A stretch of 64,000 bases of DNA from Sipunculus nudus (taxonomy: Eukaryota > Annelida > Sipuncula > Golfingiida > Sipunculidae), in the NCBI GenBank assembly GCA_026874595.1, contig CM049317.1, positions 74,466,618-74,530,617 on the forward strand, given 5' to 3'. Both the position numbers and the translations under genes were made by a program. The notes beneath the pieces were generated by a model that did not search any database, was not told the origin of the DNA, and saw only the letters and a list, made by a program, of their open reading frames with translations. Below, piece after piece: positions 11,946-25,080 of this stretch; the stretch's first letter is position 1, and every line of letters starts with the position of its first letter.

Positions 11946-14722
11946 CTTGTCCAAGAACATGCTCCATGGATAGCATGTCATTTTCTAGAATTTTTGGGTA
12001 GCTTCCTTTGTCCAGAGAAATGCAGTTTCATGTGTTCGAACCTGTGCGAATTGAAAGACAATCATTGTCAACAGATGAACTTTGTGAATTTTCATGAAAA
12101 CGGGGACATATATAATAATGGCATAAACTGTAACGTCCTATAAGAGACTATAAAAAAGGGACATTTTCCGTAATAAAAATTATGTTATACCTGAAATACC
12201 TAGGCAGTTCGATTTTCTAACAATTTCTTCCATAATGATAAGTTAGAGTACAGAGAGCATTCTTGTATGTTTAACGCTTTGAGGGTGATAATGGAATGAA
12301 ATCAACAAATACAAATGATCTCGAATTAGATCATCTATTTCCTTACGTATACTATATACCACTCCAGCAAAGAATATATTCGGTATGAATGATATTTGAA
12401 AAAAAAATAGACATTCCTTCCTTTGTTGAGTTGTTATCTGTGTTATGATCTTTAAGAATGGGCTTATATTATGCCAGTACGACAGGAATCACACTTTGTT
12501 AAGAAGTATACTTTTCATTTCCAGTGCATTCCAGTACGGCACTTATCAATGGGCATACTTACACACAGCTGACAGCCGAAGAGATATTTTTGTATATTTA
12601 CCTGGAGTTGATAACCGTAGAGATATTTTGTTCAGCTAGGCGTGCATGATGAAGTCTTTATGATTGTGTACATTAATATCATTGGTATTTCTCTCATCGG
12701 GAATTCCTTCTGTGCCATCTGTCATCAATTTCATGTCTATGAAGAAATATTTTATTAGCTCATCCGTGATTATGCCCGAAGAGCTCATGCTTATGCGGCG
12801 TTCGTCCACAACTTTCAAAATGCTTCCATTCATTTTTCTCTCAAACGATTTTTATTTTGTTTGTTTTATCTGATGGGACAAGCTGTTGGCTTTGACAGGT
12901 GTACATAGAATTTTGAATTATACGAAGTCCTTCTGCTACGAAGTGAAACGTCTGAACTCCTAACTACTTCATATTCGTACTATAAAGTTTTACATGTATT
13001 TCTTTTATTTTTATTTAATAAAATAAATGATTTCTTTGTTGAGAGTTAGTACTCATTAGAAGGTGACTGCTATTCACACTTTTGAATTCTTTCGAATCAG
13101 ATCTTCTGAATATCCTTAACTTTCTTTCTGCAATCAAATAATTGTAAATAACAGATTGCATTATGCGGAATAGTGTATTTCTTATGATATATCAAAAGTC
13201 GCCTTCTCCCACTTTCAAACAGTTGATCAGAAGCATCGGTAATCGAGAGAGCAGTAGGCAGGTCAGTCTGATATAATATGACATAATGGTTACAATAATG
13301 TTGCAAAGCCCAGGGTGTAAATCAGTAAGTAAATTATTTCAGTAATTTATATATGTATAGCATGTGATTCATAGTTCAGTGACGAATCGCATAGTCATGA
13401 GTGACTGCCATTTACAAATAAATGTCATACCAGAATATGATAACCAAGTACGCCTAATATAATTTGAAGCTTATTCTCAAGCGTGATATAAATACGTCAA
13501 TATTGCATTCCATCATATTATAAAACCTCAATGAACCAAGCACATGGCAAACTTTAGGAAACACGTGACTCGAACTTCCGGTAAGAAGAGGGTACTTAAA
13601 AAATCATAAAACATGCACTGTATGAAAACAACGGGCGTCAGTGAGCAAACCAAGTCACTGAACACACATCTACGCTTGGTGCGCAGAATTGAATTTCGTA
13701 AAGAGCCGAAATACCAGACAAGGGATATGGCGGATTATGTTAAAAATTTTACGATTTGGGAAAATATGTTCAGGTTTTATGGTGAATTTGGAATTTTGTT
13801 AAATGTATGTCGATATTTGGTCTGCCAAATGTATAAATTGTATTGGTGGCATGTATATTTCTTGAATTTTTATTGTATTATTATTTCTGCTTCATATAGC
13901 CTAGAAGTCAGTCAGTTACTTTATATTTTAAAAAATTAGAATATTTAGATTTTATTTTTTGACAGCATTACCTCGGGAATATATCGGGAATATATCTGCA
14001 ACAAATTATAAAATACAGCTGTATTATCGTGTAAATTATTACGACATGTTTAAATATGTTTTGGTTGTCTAAAGATGTCTTAATGGCATCTGACATTTTG
14101 CACTTAGCACTTGTATAGCGTCACGAGTAATTTGTATCTCGGTCTTTAATTAGTTTTCAGAGCTCCGGTTTTGTCAATATTGACATTGTATAAGAACGAA
14201 CCGAGAGGTGAGAGGGCGTACTTGAGTATACGTGCCATACTAACTTTCACTTCAATGACGTAAGAGTTGAGAACGTCAAGTGCAAAGGGTCCCGAGATCA
14301 GTGACGTGATAGAACAATGAGCCCAAAGTCAACAAAATGTGGTGACGTAACATAAAATACTTTGCATATACCGGTAGGCATGTTTTAGCGCGAAGCTCAA
14401 CGCCAGAGGTAGGGTACTCTAAACATCCGATGGAACTTTAGGAACGGTTTCATCCATGCACACACATACAGGTGTCTCAGTTTTAACAGATATCTGCTGA
14501 AATGTTACATTAAAGTGACACCGTCTAGAAGACATAAGCGAATGTAAACAATTGATTTTTTTCGGTGACCACGACGGCGTAAGTGCTCAAAGGCCCTTCA
14601 TTGAAAGCCGATGACCCTTGAGGATATTTTTAAAAGCCATCGAAGAAATGAAATGAGCCATGTGTTAGGAAATATTGATTTATCATGAAATATTGATGCA
14701 ATGAAAACGAATTCTTACTGCA

Positions 14723-14728
14723 AATATA

Positions 14729-14775
<47 letters not shown>
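14723..14775. repeat. (TA)n microsatellite
   Basis: TA dinucleotide run with one TG interruption near its start. Confidence 0.95.
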
Positions 14776-14777
<2 letters not shown>

Positions 14778-15429
14778 TATTCGCAGATGTCAATCATGTG
14801 GCGTTCAGTAAACATAATTTTAAAGAACAAAGAAAATAAACAAAGACCAGGTACTTAATAAAGATAATTATTTTTGAGAATTTGAGTCACGAAAATATTT
14901 TGAAACGATCGTTTTTCCCACAAAGGTCCGAACTCCAAACATAGTAAAATATATTCCTTTCGCGATATAGTATAAAATTATAAGTAAATTACTTGTTACT
15001 CTATTATGTGACTTAAATCAGTTTTCCTTTTAAAGCATGTTATGCTAGCTTTTCATTGGTCCGTCCCAAGCAAATCCCTCTTTAAAGACATCCAGGATCT
15101 GACCTTGTTTTGTGGTGGCTATAGATCGGTGGTCGTCAGAGGAGGTTCCACCTTATATACATAACTAGGTAACACTGTATATGCATAACATTCTTGTCTT
15201 TACAACTTTTAGACAGCTGGTGAACAAATTTCACACGTATTTGCACGAAATTGACGGCCCCCGATGTCGAGACGTCCTTCTATATGGATGCCAACGTCAG
15301 TGTTTGAGTGTCAGAATAATCTTTTTGTCTGTTACGTTTGGAGTGACGACCTGTATGTTCAGAGGGCACGGGGCCTGGTAGTTATTGTTTAATAACTGTT
15401 AATATTTCCCGGCGGGTTCGGCAGCTGTC

Positions 15430-15915
15430 ACTTGTCAAGATGAATGAAGACGTTATGTACGTAAAGACTGGCAGTTGCCACCTCCGTGGCCGCGTGGCGC
15501 ACACAAAGAATGGTAACAATCGCGTCACCGTGACGTGTATGAATTATTCATCCGTCACAGGTTACCTGGCAAATAATAGCTTACACAATTTAAGGTCTCG
15601 CCGTCTCTGCCGCCTGCCCAACCGTACATGTCAAATATGTAGGCTCCTGATGCAATTTACCGGCACAAAGGGTGCTTTGCTGCGCCTGTCAGGATTTGAT
15701 TCCAGAATTAATTCCCACACCATGACCCATTTTGCGTCTAAACTCTTGAGCAAATTATGCTCCATATGGCTACACGGTGAAGTACGGAGGTTATAATACT
15801 GATCTCTGTAATAAAGATTATGCTGATTCAGCAGTATATATCCAGCGGGTACCATTCTTGTCACAGGTTTCCAATAAGATGAAATGGGGTGAACGCCAGT
15901 TGGCCGAATTGCCAT
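15430..15915. other. Complex non-repetitive block, possible conserved non-coding element
   Basis: Higher GC and complexity than its surroundings, with overlapping open frames on both strands (118 codons at 15440-15796 on +, 94 at 15631-15915 on -). Neither frame resembles a known protein and no convincing splice sites bound them. It could be a regulatory block or an old coding relic. Confidence 0.25.
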
Positions 15916-18900
15916 AGACTTTTGCCTTTCTGCACGTCATATCCCTTGTTCCTGCTTTTACGCATAATATTTATGTACCTATTTTCGTCATCTCTATTTC
16001 ATTGAAACCGCCAATATTGTTCCTTATACATATCACATTGTCTAACTAAACTTTAATTGAATGACGATTCTTTCATGAAAATGCAAACATCCTCAGTGCT
16101 TCCAGATAAAATCATGTCTGTTAAACAGATTTTGTACATTTGCTTGGAATGATGTTTTTGCAGTATTGTACATAGATTTAAAAGGTATTTGTTTTAAGTA
16201 TTATGTATAGATAATATTCAAAATATAAAAAGCAGAAGGATCAGTAACCTGTTTTTATTTTATTCATTTTAACTGTGGCTCCTATACGGGAATTTATGTA
16301 AATAATGCAAATACAAAAACACTAGTCCTTCAAATATGTATTGTCTCTTTTAATTTAGAACACCGGTTTATGATGCGGTCAAATAATGTAACTATATTTT
16401 GTAACTCTAGAGGAATGAAAGTTATTTTACATGTTCTGTACATCCAAATCATTTACGTGTCATCCAGCAGTCCGTCACTTTTCCTAACACCTATATTCTA
16501 ATCACCTCTAATCATTGTGCATCATACTGTTACTGTAATCTCTTGATCCCTGATATGTCTTTGTAAATACAAAATCATGACACATATAGACAGGGACCAC
16601 AAAGATATACGAAAAACAAATAAAAGGCTTTTTTTATTAAGGAGGACTGCATTCGCCAATGTGGTATTTACTCCTTAATTATGTTGAGCAATCGGGCTTT
16701 GGAACCTTGTGTTGTATTCACAGTTGTGTAAAGGAGACAAAATCGGAAAGTGGAATCCACATCTTCTCCAGGAATTGATCACGTGATTAAATGAACATAC
16801 TGACCATATGGTGACCGTGTTAAGACCTCTGTCTCTGTTTGGTCAGTTCTAGGAACCGTATTGACTGCCGCCTATATGATAGCAAACAGCCCACGTTATT
16901 CTGTGCATCTTGTAATATAATGCCTTTTACCGGACAATAACGTCTGTTTGTTTATTCTCCCGGGATGATCGACTTGTAGGTGATGCTTTTTCATAGAACA
17001 ACACCCCGGCTGTACCTGATCCCGGGTACGTCTTGTACACACAGATTTACTGTCTCAATTATCAACGTCACATGCGACTTCACGAATAAATGTATTTTTG
17101 CGCACCCCATCTGTGGTAAAACCATCCTGACATTTCCCACGTTATACCCAGCATTTGTTTATTTATATGTATGCTGTAAGCATAATACATACAGTCTGCG
17201 CTTGAAGAATCAACGCTGGTTTATCTCCAGGACAAAATGACAAAGGTAAAATGCATTAACTATACAATGGCACCCCTTAGAGCGCATACCTCTGCCCGGC
17301 AAAACAATCTAACTGGATCCACCCGTTTACTCAGATTCACACCATAACGTTAATGTGGCCAATAGTCCATGTCCCAGCTCTACACAGAATTTCCTAGAAA
17401 TCGCTTAAGTAGTTTTTTGGTAACCGTGTTAACAGCAAACAAACACGGATGAAAACATCACCTTCTTAGCAGAGATGAATATGGAAAGTTGTGTAAACGA
17501 TGTTAAGGAAGTTAACGGGTCAGTAGTGTGAACTACTCAGCTTAGCTTACAAGAAGAAGCGACAGATATAAGAAAATAATGTTGCAAAAAAAATTAACCA
17601 GGATTAGTTCCGTAGATGGCATTTTTGTAAGATTCCTATGAAACAAACAAAATTATGATAATTTGACTAGCTAAGATAATGCCTTACACGTGAATATATT
17701 TGTGTTTTATAATACTCATATTTATATACTTCTTTTGACATCGGCATATTTAACCGATGACCAATAATACGGTAATGTCTTTCTGTACATTTTGTTTACT
17801 ATTACACGATACAGTAAATAGGAACTAAAATCTGAATTTTATCAGATAAATAAAAAACATGTTGAATGTAATGTTTTCATTTTATCTTTTGCGTTTTCTG
17901 GATCAAGTATTTACTACTTTTCTGAAGATAATTGCAATGACGTATTTCAAATTATATCGATAACAAAAGCATTCGTTGTGATGCCGGTAACTCAAAGTTC
18001 ACTATTGTTCGCCTGATACCATTTAGGCTCTGGTTTCCAGTGCAACCTCGTTCAGTTCTCAAGTCATGCAGTGATTTATATCCTTAACGACTTTCATATC
18101 CCAGTCACTGTTGTGTAGTGTTGACCATTGGTCAATATACTGACCAGCCCCGCGGGTCATGACCAGTGGGCACACAGAGCTGCATTGCAATGGAAGGCTA
18201 TTGGATTATATGATATTTGTTTGAGGTTGACCAAGCGGCCACCAGTGAAAGCCCTCGAGGTTTACGGACATTGAGTTGAGGGGACTGACACCGCTGGCTT
18301 TATATAGACAAGTATAACACTTATTGGCAGTTCACAAGGTGGTGATGGTAGTTTAATGTATGACACCATGGCACAACTAATAGCAATTGTATACGCGGGG
18401 ATATATTAAACAATGGCTGCGGTGTCACACGCGTATTATTAGGAATATCACAATCGTTTGTGAAAATTTTCTTAAACAGGGATTGACATCTGATTGCCAA
18501 TGATACATGTTGTTTGTGTTGTATAGATCTTCCGAGGGTTTATCCGAGAATCTTTGATACATAAATGTCATTATAAAGCAGGTTTTAGTTTATATAATAC
18601 AGAGGCAAGTTAGTCCAACATAAAATGCCAGGAAACATTTGATGGGCCATTACATGGGTATCACCCATGACATTAATATTTTCCACTGGGGCGTGAATGT
18701 TATTTTTAGAATATTCAGCCATCGATCCACTCGGCTTAAGCTTAAAATTGACCGAACATCTGCAAGTAAAGAAATGCATTTGGTTTCTAGTCGTGCTTAG
18801 CATATTTTGTCTCTTTGCCATTGTTTTGTTTTTAATTTAGATTTTTTAACACAGAGTTAGGAGTTAGGTTTAAGGTAAAAGCATACAGTCCTACCCAGAT

Positions 18901-20039
18901 GAATACAGGATCTACATCGACATTTTCTTTATTAACAGAAATGGCGAGACCAGATATAATTTACTGAGAATTAGGTTTCCAGTTCACTGGTGTAAGAGCG
19001 AAATAACAGTAATAATATGATAGCTTTAATGTGTGGCTGCATATATAATGTATTTTGCCTACAAGCAAAAAATTAATGAATAAAACCTATCATGTTGAAT
19101 TAACTCTATACTCGGATCAAAGAACAATAACTATACTGGTACTAGGTCAAGAGGAACAGACAGAGGCACAAATTTTCCAAAATTCGGCATCATTGGTTCC
19201 TTAGTCGTGGTGATTAGGTCTTCATCTGTGGTTTCAGTGGAGGCGTTCCCTCTGAACGTCTTGTATTAACGAGGCGTATCTGATGATAAGACATTAAATC
19301 ATCCTCCGCCGGCATATTATATTCCCTGGCGGAACTTATACAATCATGCCACGTCAGACAAGTCTGTGGAATAAGGATGTCTAGTTAAATATAGAGAATT
19401 TCTTAACAATCCTTGGTAAAAGCATGTGAATCTAAACATTGATAAAATTGTCATTTCAATTATTTTGACTCTAAATACATGTAGCCTCAACCAATGAAAG
19501 GAAACATTGTAGTAATATAATATAGATTTATCCGAGGCTATCAACAGATAAGAGATAAGGATGTGGGCAGTATTCAATAGTTAACAATCAATGCCTTTAT
19601 TAAATCCATCGTCTTCGGGTCACGTAAAGCAGCTGAAGTCTTGCAAACACTTTGTCCCATCAAAATTTCACATGCAGAAGTTGCAATTCATCATTTCGAT
19701 TCTAATTAAAACATATCTCGTTTGCAAGGTCACCGGCAAGGTAAGTTTCTTAATGAACGATTTTTGATTTACTGTCTATGTATTGTAAAATAAAGAAATG
19801 TATGCACAGTTCATGAGAGAGAGTGAAGCATAAAGAGAAAGATCCGTCTTAATAATTCTTTTGTAGCAGATCGTTTGATGTCGTAATGATAATGGTTCTT
19901 CATTTCGATTTCTGTCAAACACAAAAGCACCTAAAGCTCGTGCTGTTTACTAGTCTTTTAGTAGGTTTACGGTAATTTACAAAGAAGAATTTATAAAGAG
20001 ATCAAAAGACATTCTCCAGCTTTACGTAGTATTGATTAA

Positions 20040-20700
20040 TGAAGACGACACGAGGTTGTCTCCACGGGAGCCACTGTCTCACGAAACTCCTCCCGAGAAT
20101 CACGCGTGATTAAAAAATCCAATAGCCGCATTACGGGGGAGAGTTCGTCTAATGAAATTTGTCATATGTTCAAAGGGCTTAACATGAGCTTGCGAAATAC
20201 TATGGATACGCACGCGCTGTAGCTAATTATGTGTCTGTCTCGAGTCATTGCGTGGTATCCTTGTCTTCACTCCCGGATCTGGTCTAAGATTGTCCTTTCA
20301 GAGAAAATCCGCTAATTGGCTCTGTCCGTGCTGAGCTCGGCATTATTATAAAAAGCGTTCTGGCGATCAAATCGAGTCATGGACGCAGAAAATTGTCTAC
20401 CTGAGATAATTAAAGGGGCGTTCCTCTTTGTCACGCTCTCACATTGACAAATTAGTCGGGCACATTCACTCGAGGATTAGGTAAGAGGTTTTATACGCAA
20501 TCCGCTACGTAATTAGAGGCCCGTTACGTCATAATCTTCCAAGTTTACCGAAAGTACTCTAAATCACGCGAATGAACGGAAGTGAATGGCAGCTCAGCAG
20601 GTGACCATTGACGGCCCTCTATGGCAGTGGTGATTGGGCCAATTTGGGGGATAAGGTTTTTACTTAGAACCGTCTGCTCGACGCAGGCGAAAAAAGGGGG
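20040..20700. promoter_or_regulatory. Candidate intronic enhancer block A
   Basis: A 650-bp stretch of high-complexity, repeat-free sequence inside the giant intron, with many TAAT/ATTA homeodomain cores (for example 'ctaattatg', 'gctaattggctc', 'cgtaattagaggc', 'aaattagtcggg') and no long open frame. This resembles conserved developmental enhancers, but conservation cannot be judged from one sequence. Confidence 0.35.
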
Positions 20701-21075
20701 ACAATGATTTAATGAGTCACACCATGCTCATAAAAATGAAGTATTCATAAATGTAAATAAATATGTCGGTACAGCGAATATCACAACTATTATGCCAAGC
20801 ATTGTTTAAAGTGCCACCGCTGGCGCTCCCTCCAAGAGAAAACTTACGTGTCAAAACTAAAGTTATCATTTTCAATTCATATTTCCCGAAAAAAGGAGAA
20901 TCTTAGAGTCTCCTTAATCTCGCAAAAACTTAGAATATTAAGCACTTGAATATTCCATGTGAAGTATTAAATTCATAATTTATTGGAGGAATAACAAATT
21001 TATAAGACAAATGACAGCTTTTTTTTGTATTAACTATATTTTTACTAGAGGTATATATCATCTAGCACACTTTTG

Positions 21076-21079
<4 letters not shown>

Positions 21080-21117
<38 letters not shown>
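21080..21117. repeat. (TA)n tract left of the hammerhead palindrome
   Basis: TA dinucleotides run directly into the left arm of the inverted repeat that starts at 21115. Confidence 0.95.
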
Positions 21118-21121
<4 letters not shown>

Positions 21122-21299
21122 TACAAAATGAAGACGAGTCAAGTATTTTCAGACATTTTACTACTACGTAGTTTCGTGCAAGGTGTTGTTGCACTCGTCA
21201 GGTAATGCTGGACTGACGAGTGCAACAACACCTTGCACGAAACTACGTAGTAGTAAAATGTCTGAAAATACTTGACTCGTCTTCATTTTGTATAATTAT
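21115..21299. repeat. Perfect inverted repeat, 87-bp arms, 11-nt loop
   Basis: Arms 21115-21201 and 21213-21299 are exact reverse complements as read base by base; the loop is 'gtaatgctgga'. The structure lies between two (TA)n tracts, separated from the right one by about 65 bp. The arms carry a hammerhead ribozyme core, listed separately. Such perfect arms imply a very recent inversion-duplication, gene conversion between arms, or an assembly fold-back artefact. Confidence 0.93.
21150..21210 (-). ncRNA. Type-I hammerhead ribozyme candidate (Penelope-like element / retrozyme type)
   Basis: Read on the minus strand: stem I 5' strand CAGCATTAC (21210-21202), core CTGACGA (21201-21195), stem II GTGCAA/TTGCAC with 7-nt loop (21194-21176), core GAAA (21175-21172), stem III CTACGTAG (21171-21164, palindromic, essentially loopless), cleavage dinucleotide TA (21163-21162), then stem I 3' strand GTAAAATGTCTG (21161-21150). 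Stem I pairs as 4 bp, an AA bulge, 2 bp, a U bulge and 3 bp. All conserved core positions are present. Very short palindromic stem III is typical of animal hammerheads in Penelope-like elements and retrozymes, which cleave as dimers. The plus strand also carries the core, but its upstream bases do not form stem I. Activity is inferred, not shown. Confidence 0.65.
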
Positions 21300-21363
21300 T
21301 AAGCTCTGGTAACATGCCATAGAGCACTCTAGTAGTTGTTGCTTGCAGAAAACCTGCAGATCA

Positions 21364-21366
<3 letters not shown>

Positions 21367-21425
<59 letters not shown>
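21367..21425. repeat. (TA)n tract right of the hammerhead palindrome
   Basis: About 59 bp of TA, preceded by 'aaaacctgcagatcaatt'. Confidence 0.95.
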
Positions 21426-21427
<2 letters not shown>

Positions 21428-22834
21428 ATAGGAAATGTGAAGGAATTTGATTGAAAGTCAAATCATGAGTCTCTTCTTGTAATAAAAATATGCAGAAACG
21501 TCCTGAATGGATGTAGATGCAGCAATGGCCGGGTTATGGATTGTGTCTTGTCAAATCCGGGTCTCGTTACAGGCAGGTACTCGTGTTTGTTTGTGCCAAG
21601 ATGAGCGCGTCTCACCTCACGTCTGGTCAGGTAGTTCAATAAAGTGTATAGCAACAACTCACGTACAGTTATTATTAGATGTTGGCCGGAGTCCAGTCCC
21701 TATAAAACGCTAAATCCGCGAGCATGGCAATATATCACGGTGTCGACATCTGCTGCTATACCAGTTATGGCGTAGACGGGTTCTCTGCTCAGATTTGTTT
21801 CAGCTGGTCACGCATAAAAATGGAAACTGTAGATTGCAAATGTTCATGATGTTCTGCAAAAAAATGGTTTCATAACTATCGTCTGTGACAGCACCACTGA
21901 ATAAAGAAGTACAATGAAATGACATATCTAATAAACCTTTCGATTTTACCATCATAAATAGCGAGTTAGACACGAGACACGAAGTATAAAAGGGAGAAAA
22001 GTCATCGAAAAGTTGGCTGTCAATGGTGGAAGTTGAATTTGTCGGGTTAACGGATGGCGAATAAACGCGGTTATACTGTACCAAGACGATGGACAGCCTA
22101 AAAGTTAATCATAGTGAGATGCTACACACGGATTGTCTTTCTTTGCCGGAAAAACGGATGAATACGTACACAGCTTAACAGCGTTTTTTTGTGGTAGTTT
22201 AAGTTGGTGGATTAACGAACTGCAAATTAAAGTGGGTATACTGTATATAAAAGGTGGACATCCTGAAAGAAAATCAAAATGTGTTGGGACATACGAGACA
22301 CCTGCTTTATCTGGACAGTCTCTGGTCACGCCCCATGTCCAGTAGCCCAAGGGATGACCAGTAATTGGTCCTAAGTGAATTCCTGTGTAACCATGACCGG
22401 TCCATTATTCACAGGTGACACAGGTGTAGTCCCTCTCCCCTGGGGCTACCTGCAATGGTTGAACAGGAGGAAATTCATGGCTTAGCTTACAATGTCAAAA
22501 TGAAATAAATTACTTTTAAAGTTGAAAATAGCGTGAACCACACATGCATGCACATGAATATTTATTGTAACCTTGATTTGCCAAATATAGTAGGGAGTAT
22601 GAGACAAGGGCAAATAAATGAAAAACGTTTATTCCTAAACAATGTGCTATATTCTCTCGACAGTGTTTTGGTATGATTTAGTTAATTTTCATCACTCAAT
22701 TAAGATATCTCAATCAGTATTCGGCGGCAAGTATATCCAACGCAATACGAGTTGATGCGAACTTTCACCACCATCTGCAACTTATGACACAATTGTTAGT
22801 GTATTATTTTTACAGTATGGTTAGAGGATCCATA

Positions 22835-23040
22835 ATTCAGGGCCGGGTCTAGGATTTAGGAAAAGGAGGAGTCCAAACGAAGTGGACTAATGAAAAGACT
22901 ATTAAAAGGTCTCCAGATCCGGAAAAAAAGGAGGTCCAGGCCTAAATATTGGTCTGAAACCCTCTGAAACAAAGTTGCGGCGGAAGAAAAAGGACGGGGT
23001 CAGGACCCCTCCTCTGACTCCGCTTTTGCTATATTACCAT
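22835..23040. mobile_element. Possible decayed non-autonomous transposon fragment
   Basis: Starts 'cagggccgggtctaggattt' and ends with 'ggggtcaggacccctcctctgactcc'. This wording resembles common invertebrate MITE-type repeats with 'ggaccccc...ccgc' ends. Ends and target duplication could not be fixed. Similar scraps occur near 24690 ('caggggcggattaag') and 25920-25955 ('gggggagcccctgtaaatccgcc'). Confidence 0.3.
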
Positions 23041-23280
23041 AAAAACTGTTGAAATGATAGTTACCCAAATGTTATATAAGTTATGTGTAAGGAACCACGC
23101 ATCACGCATAAAAGGCATACGTCAGATGAATGTCATGAGTAAATAACACAAATAATCTTGTCAACCGCCCAGTTATCCTGTAACATTTTCATATATTATG
23201 GATACTTTATTTAAATTGGGCGTGGCATAAAACCATGTTTACTTGGGCAAAAAAACGTTCATGACCTACGATGTATATAA

Positions 23281-23282
23281 AT

Positions 23283-23381
<99 letters not shown>

Positions 23382-23506
23382 AAGAGACAGAGACAGAGAC
23401 AGAGAGACAGAGAAACCTGTGAGACTGGGAAAATGTGGTCTTCATGTACAGGGGGTCTTATTAGAAATATTGCCTTTCACACAGGTTCCACTTATAAAAC
23501 ACGCAT

Positions 23507-23539
<33 letters not shown>

Positions 23540-23590
23540 GAGACAGACAGGCAGACAGGCAGACAGAGAGCGAGACAGACAAACAGAGAC
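23281..23590. repeat. (TA)n followed by (GA)n/(CAGA)n cluster
   Basis: TA run to about 23365, GA/GACA run to about 23413, a short unique spacer, then a second GA/CAGA/CAGG run at about 23507-23590. Confidence 0.93.
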
Positions 23591-24699
23591 ATATATGTAC
23601 ACTGACATGTAAACTCACCATTAACAATACTTTTAATTACATAAAAAAGGAAATTGCCAAGGTTTGGTCAACTTTGGAGAAAGGCATAGGACCTACATGT
23701 GGCTGCAATAATGTAGGAAAACTAAACCGTCGTTGCTTTTATCGGCACCTTTGCAGTTCTTTGATCATATTTCCGAAAGCCCAGGTTTGTTTTGGTAACT
23801 AGAGGGGGATTCCAATTAATCCTGTAGTAGATTAATAATGAAAACGCGCAGTGCCTTCATAGTCCGAACATGAGTCACTCAAACCCGGCAGTTCGTCAAA
23901 GTTCATGAATGTTTACGAACACTAATATACGTGTAGAAAGTGTATTTATCTGGATAAGGACAGATCATTGAACATTCACAAACACCACACTGTGTTTAAC
24001 ATTATTTATTAAAGCGCTTATCTGACCCGTTCACAGGTTATTGTCAACCCTGGCTCTGCGGCATTGTCCGCAGCCCCTGCCGTCATAAGAACCCACTCAC
24101 TGTGGTCAATGTAGCAAGCGACGCTCTGACAATGCATGGACAGAGAACCGCAAACATCGGCGGCTTTCTTCAAGAGCAAGCCGGTCCGATATCAGGCTTG
24201 TTTATTACTTACACACCAATAGCTTACTTCACACATCATGCCACAAACATTTCCATACACAGCACAATATCGCAGAAATCAAGATAAATGATGAAATGAT
24301 ACGGAAATGATTGATTTATTGCTTGATCCGTAAATAGTTTGGGTAACGCTGGATTTCGCTGTACGACACCTGGCGATTAAGCAAGCAAAGCTTTGTTGAC
24401 TAAAGCAGCTCCGATAAAAATCTTACACTCTTTAAACATTACAGATATATAACCGTTCAATATAACTTTTAGTTAGGGTTTCACTGGATATTTTTACTGA
24501 CAAAGATCCGTGTAACGGATTAGTTAAACTGGATCATGGAGGATTCAGGGGAAAATCACCGTGCTACGACTCTTACTACCCTCGTGATATCAGTTATATC
24601 GTAAAGAAACTTAAGTGCAGTATGATGGATAGGGCTAACCAAATTCATATACTCTCCCTAACATTGCTACATTGACGACTGAATTTTCAGGGGCGGATT

Positions 24700-25080
24700 A
24701 AGAGGGGTGCGCGTTCGAGAAGATAACTTTAATTTCGTCACTTTTGCAGTCTCGCCAAACTCTTGACGTTGCCATGGGGAGTGAAATAAGCCCAAACCTG
24801 AGTTCTAAATTGCTATGACGTATAAGCTGCAGGCTGTGACAGCAGCCATCCCATGATAACTCATTATTCCTTTGGGCTGCTTGTACTGCTGCCCAGGTTA
24901 TAACCCCAGGCGGTAAATACAGGCAAATACCAGGCGAGGTTAGTCAATACCGGACACAGCAATCAGGCGTGTTAATTGCACCATTATCATTGGTCAATAT
25001 CATTAAATATTAATAATCACAACGTGGAATCTCAGCCTTATTTGACCGACCAGTCCGTGTCGGATTGTTCGGACTGACAC
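24700..25080. promoter_or_regulatory. Candidate intronic enhancer block B
   Basis: Complex sequence with a cluster of homeodomain-like cores in 'gttaattgcaccattatc', 'atcattaaatattaataatc' and 'cataactcattatt'-type sites, and no exon-like frame. Function is inferred from composition only. Confidence 0.3.

Noticed and set aside
13613-13939. 108-codon plus-strand frame
   Set aside because: The second half is a Tyr/Leu/Ile-rich translation of AT-rich DNA and there is no donor in phase with FBXL7.
15440-15796. 118-codon plus-strand frame
   Set aside because: The opposite strand is also open here and the peptide resembles nothing known; better read as a complex non-coding block.
21201-21264. Plus-strand hammerhead in the right arm of the palindrome
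   Set aside because: Core boxes are present but the upstream bases cannot pair as stem I; only the minus strand gives a complete fold.
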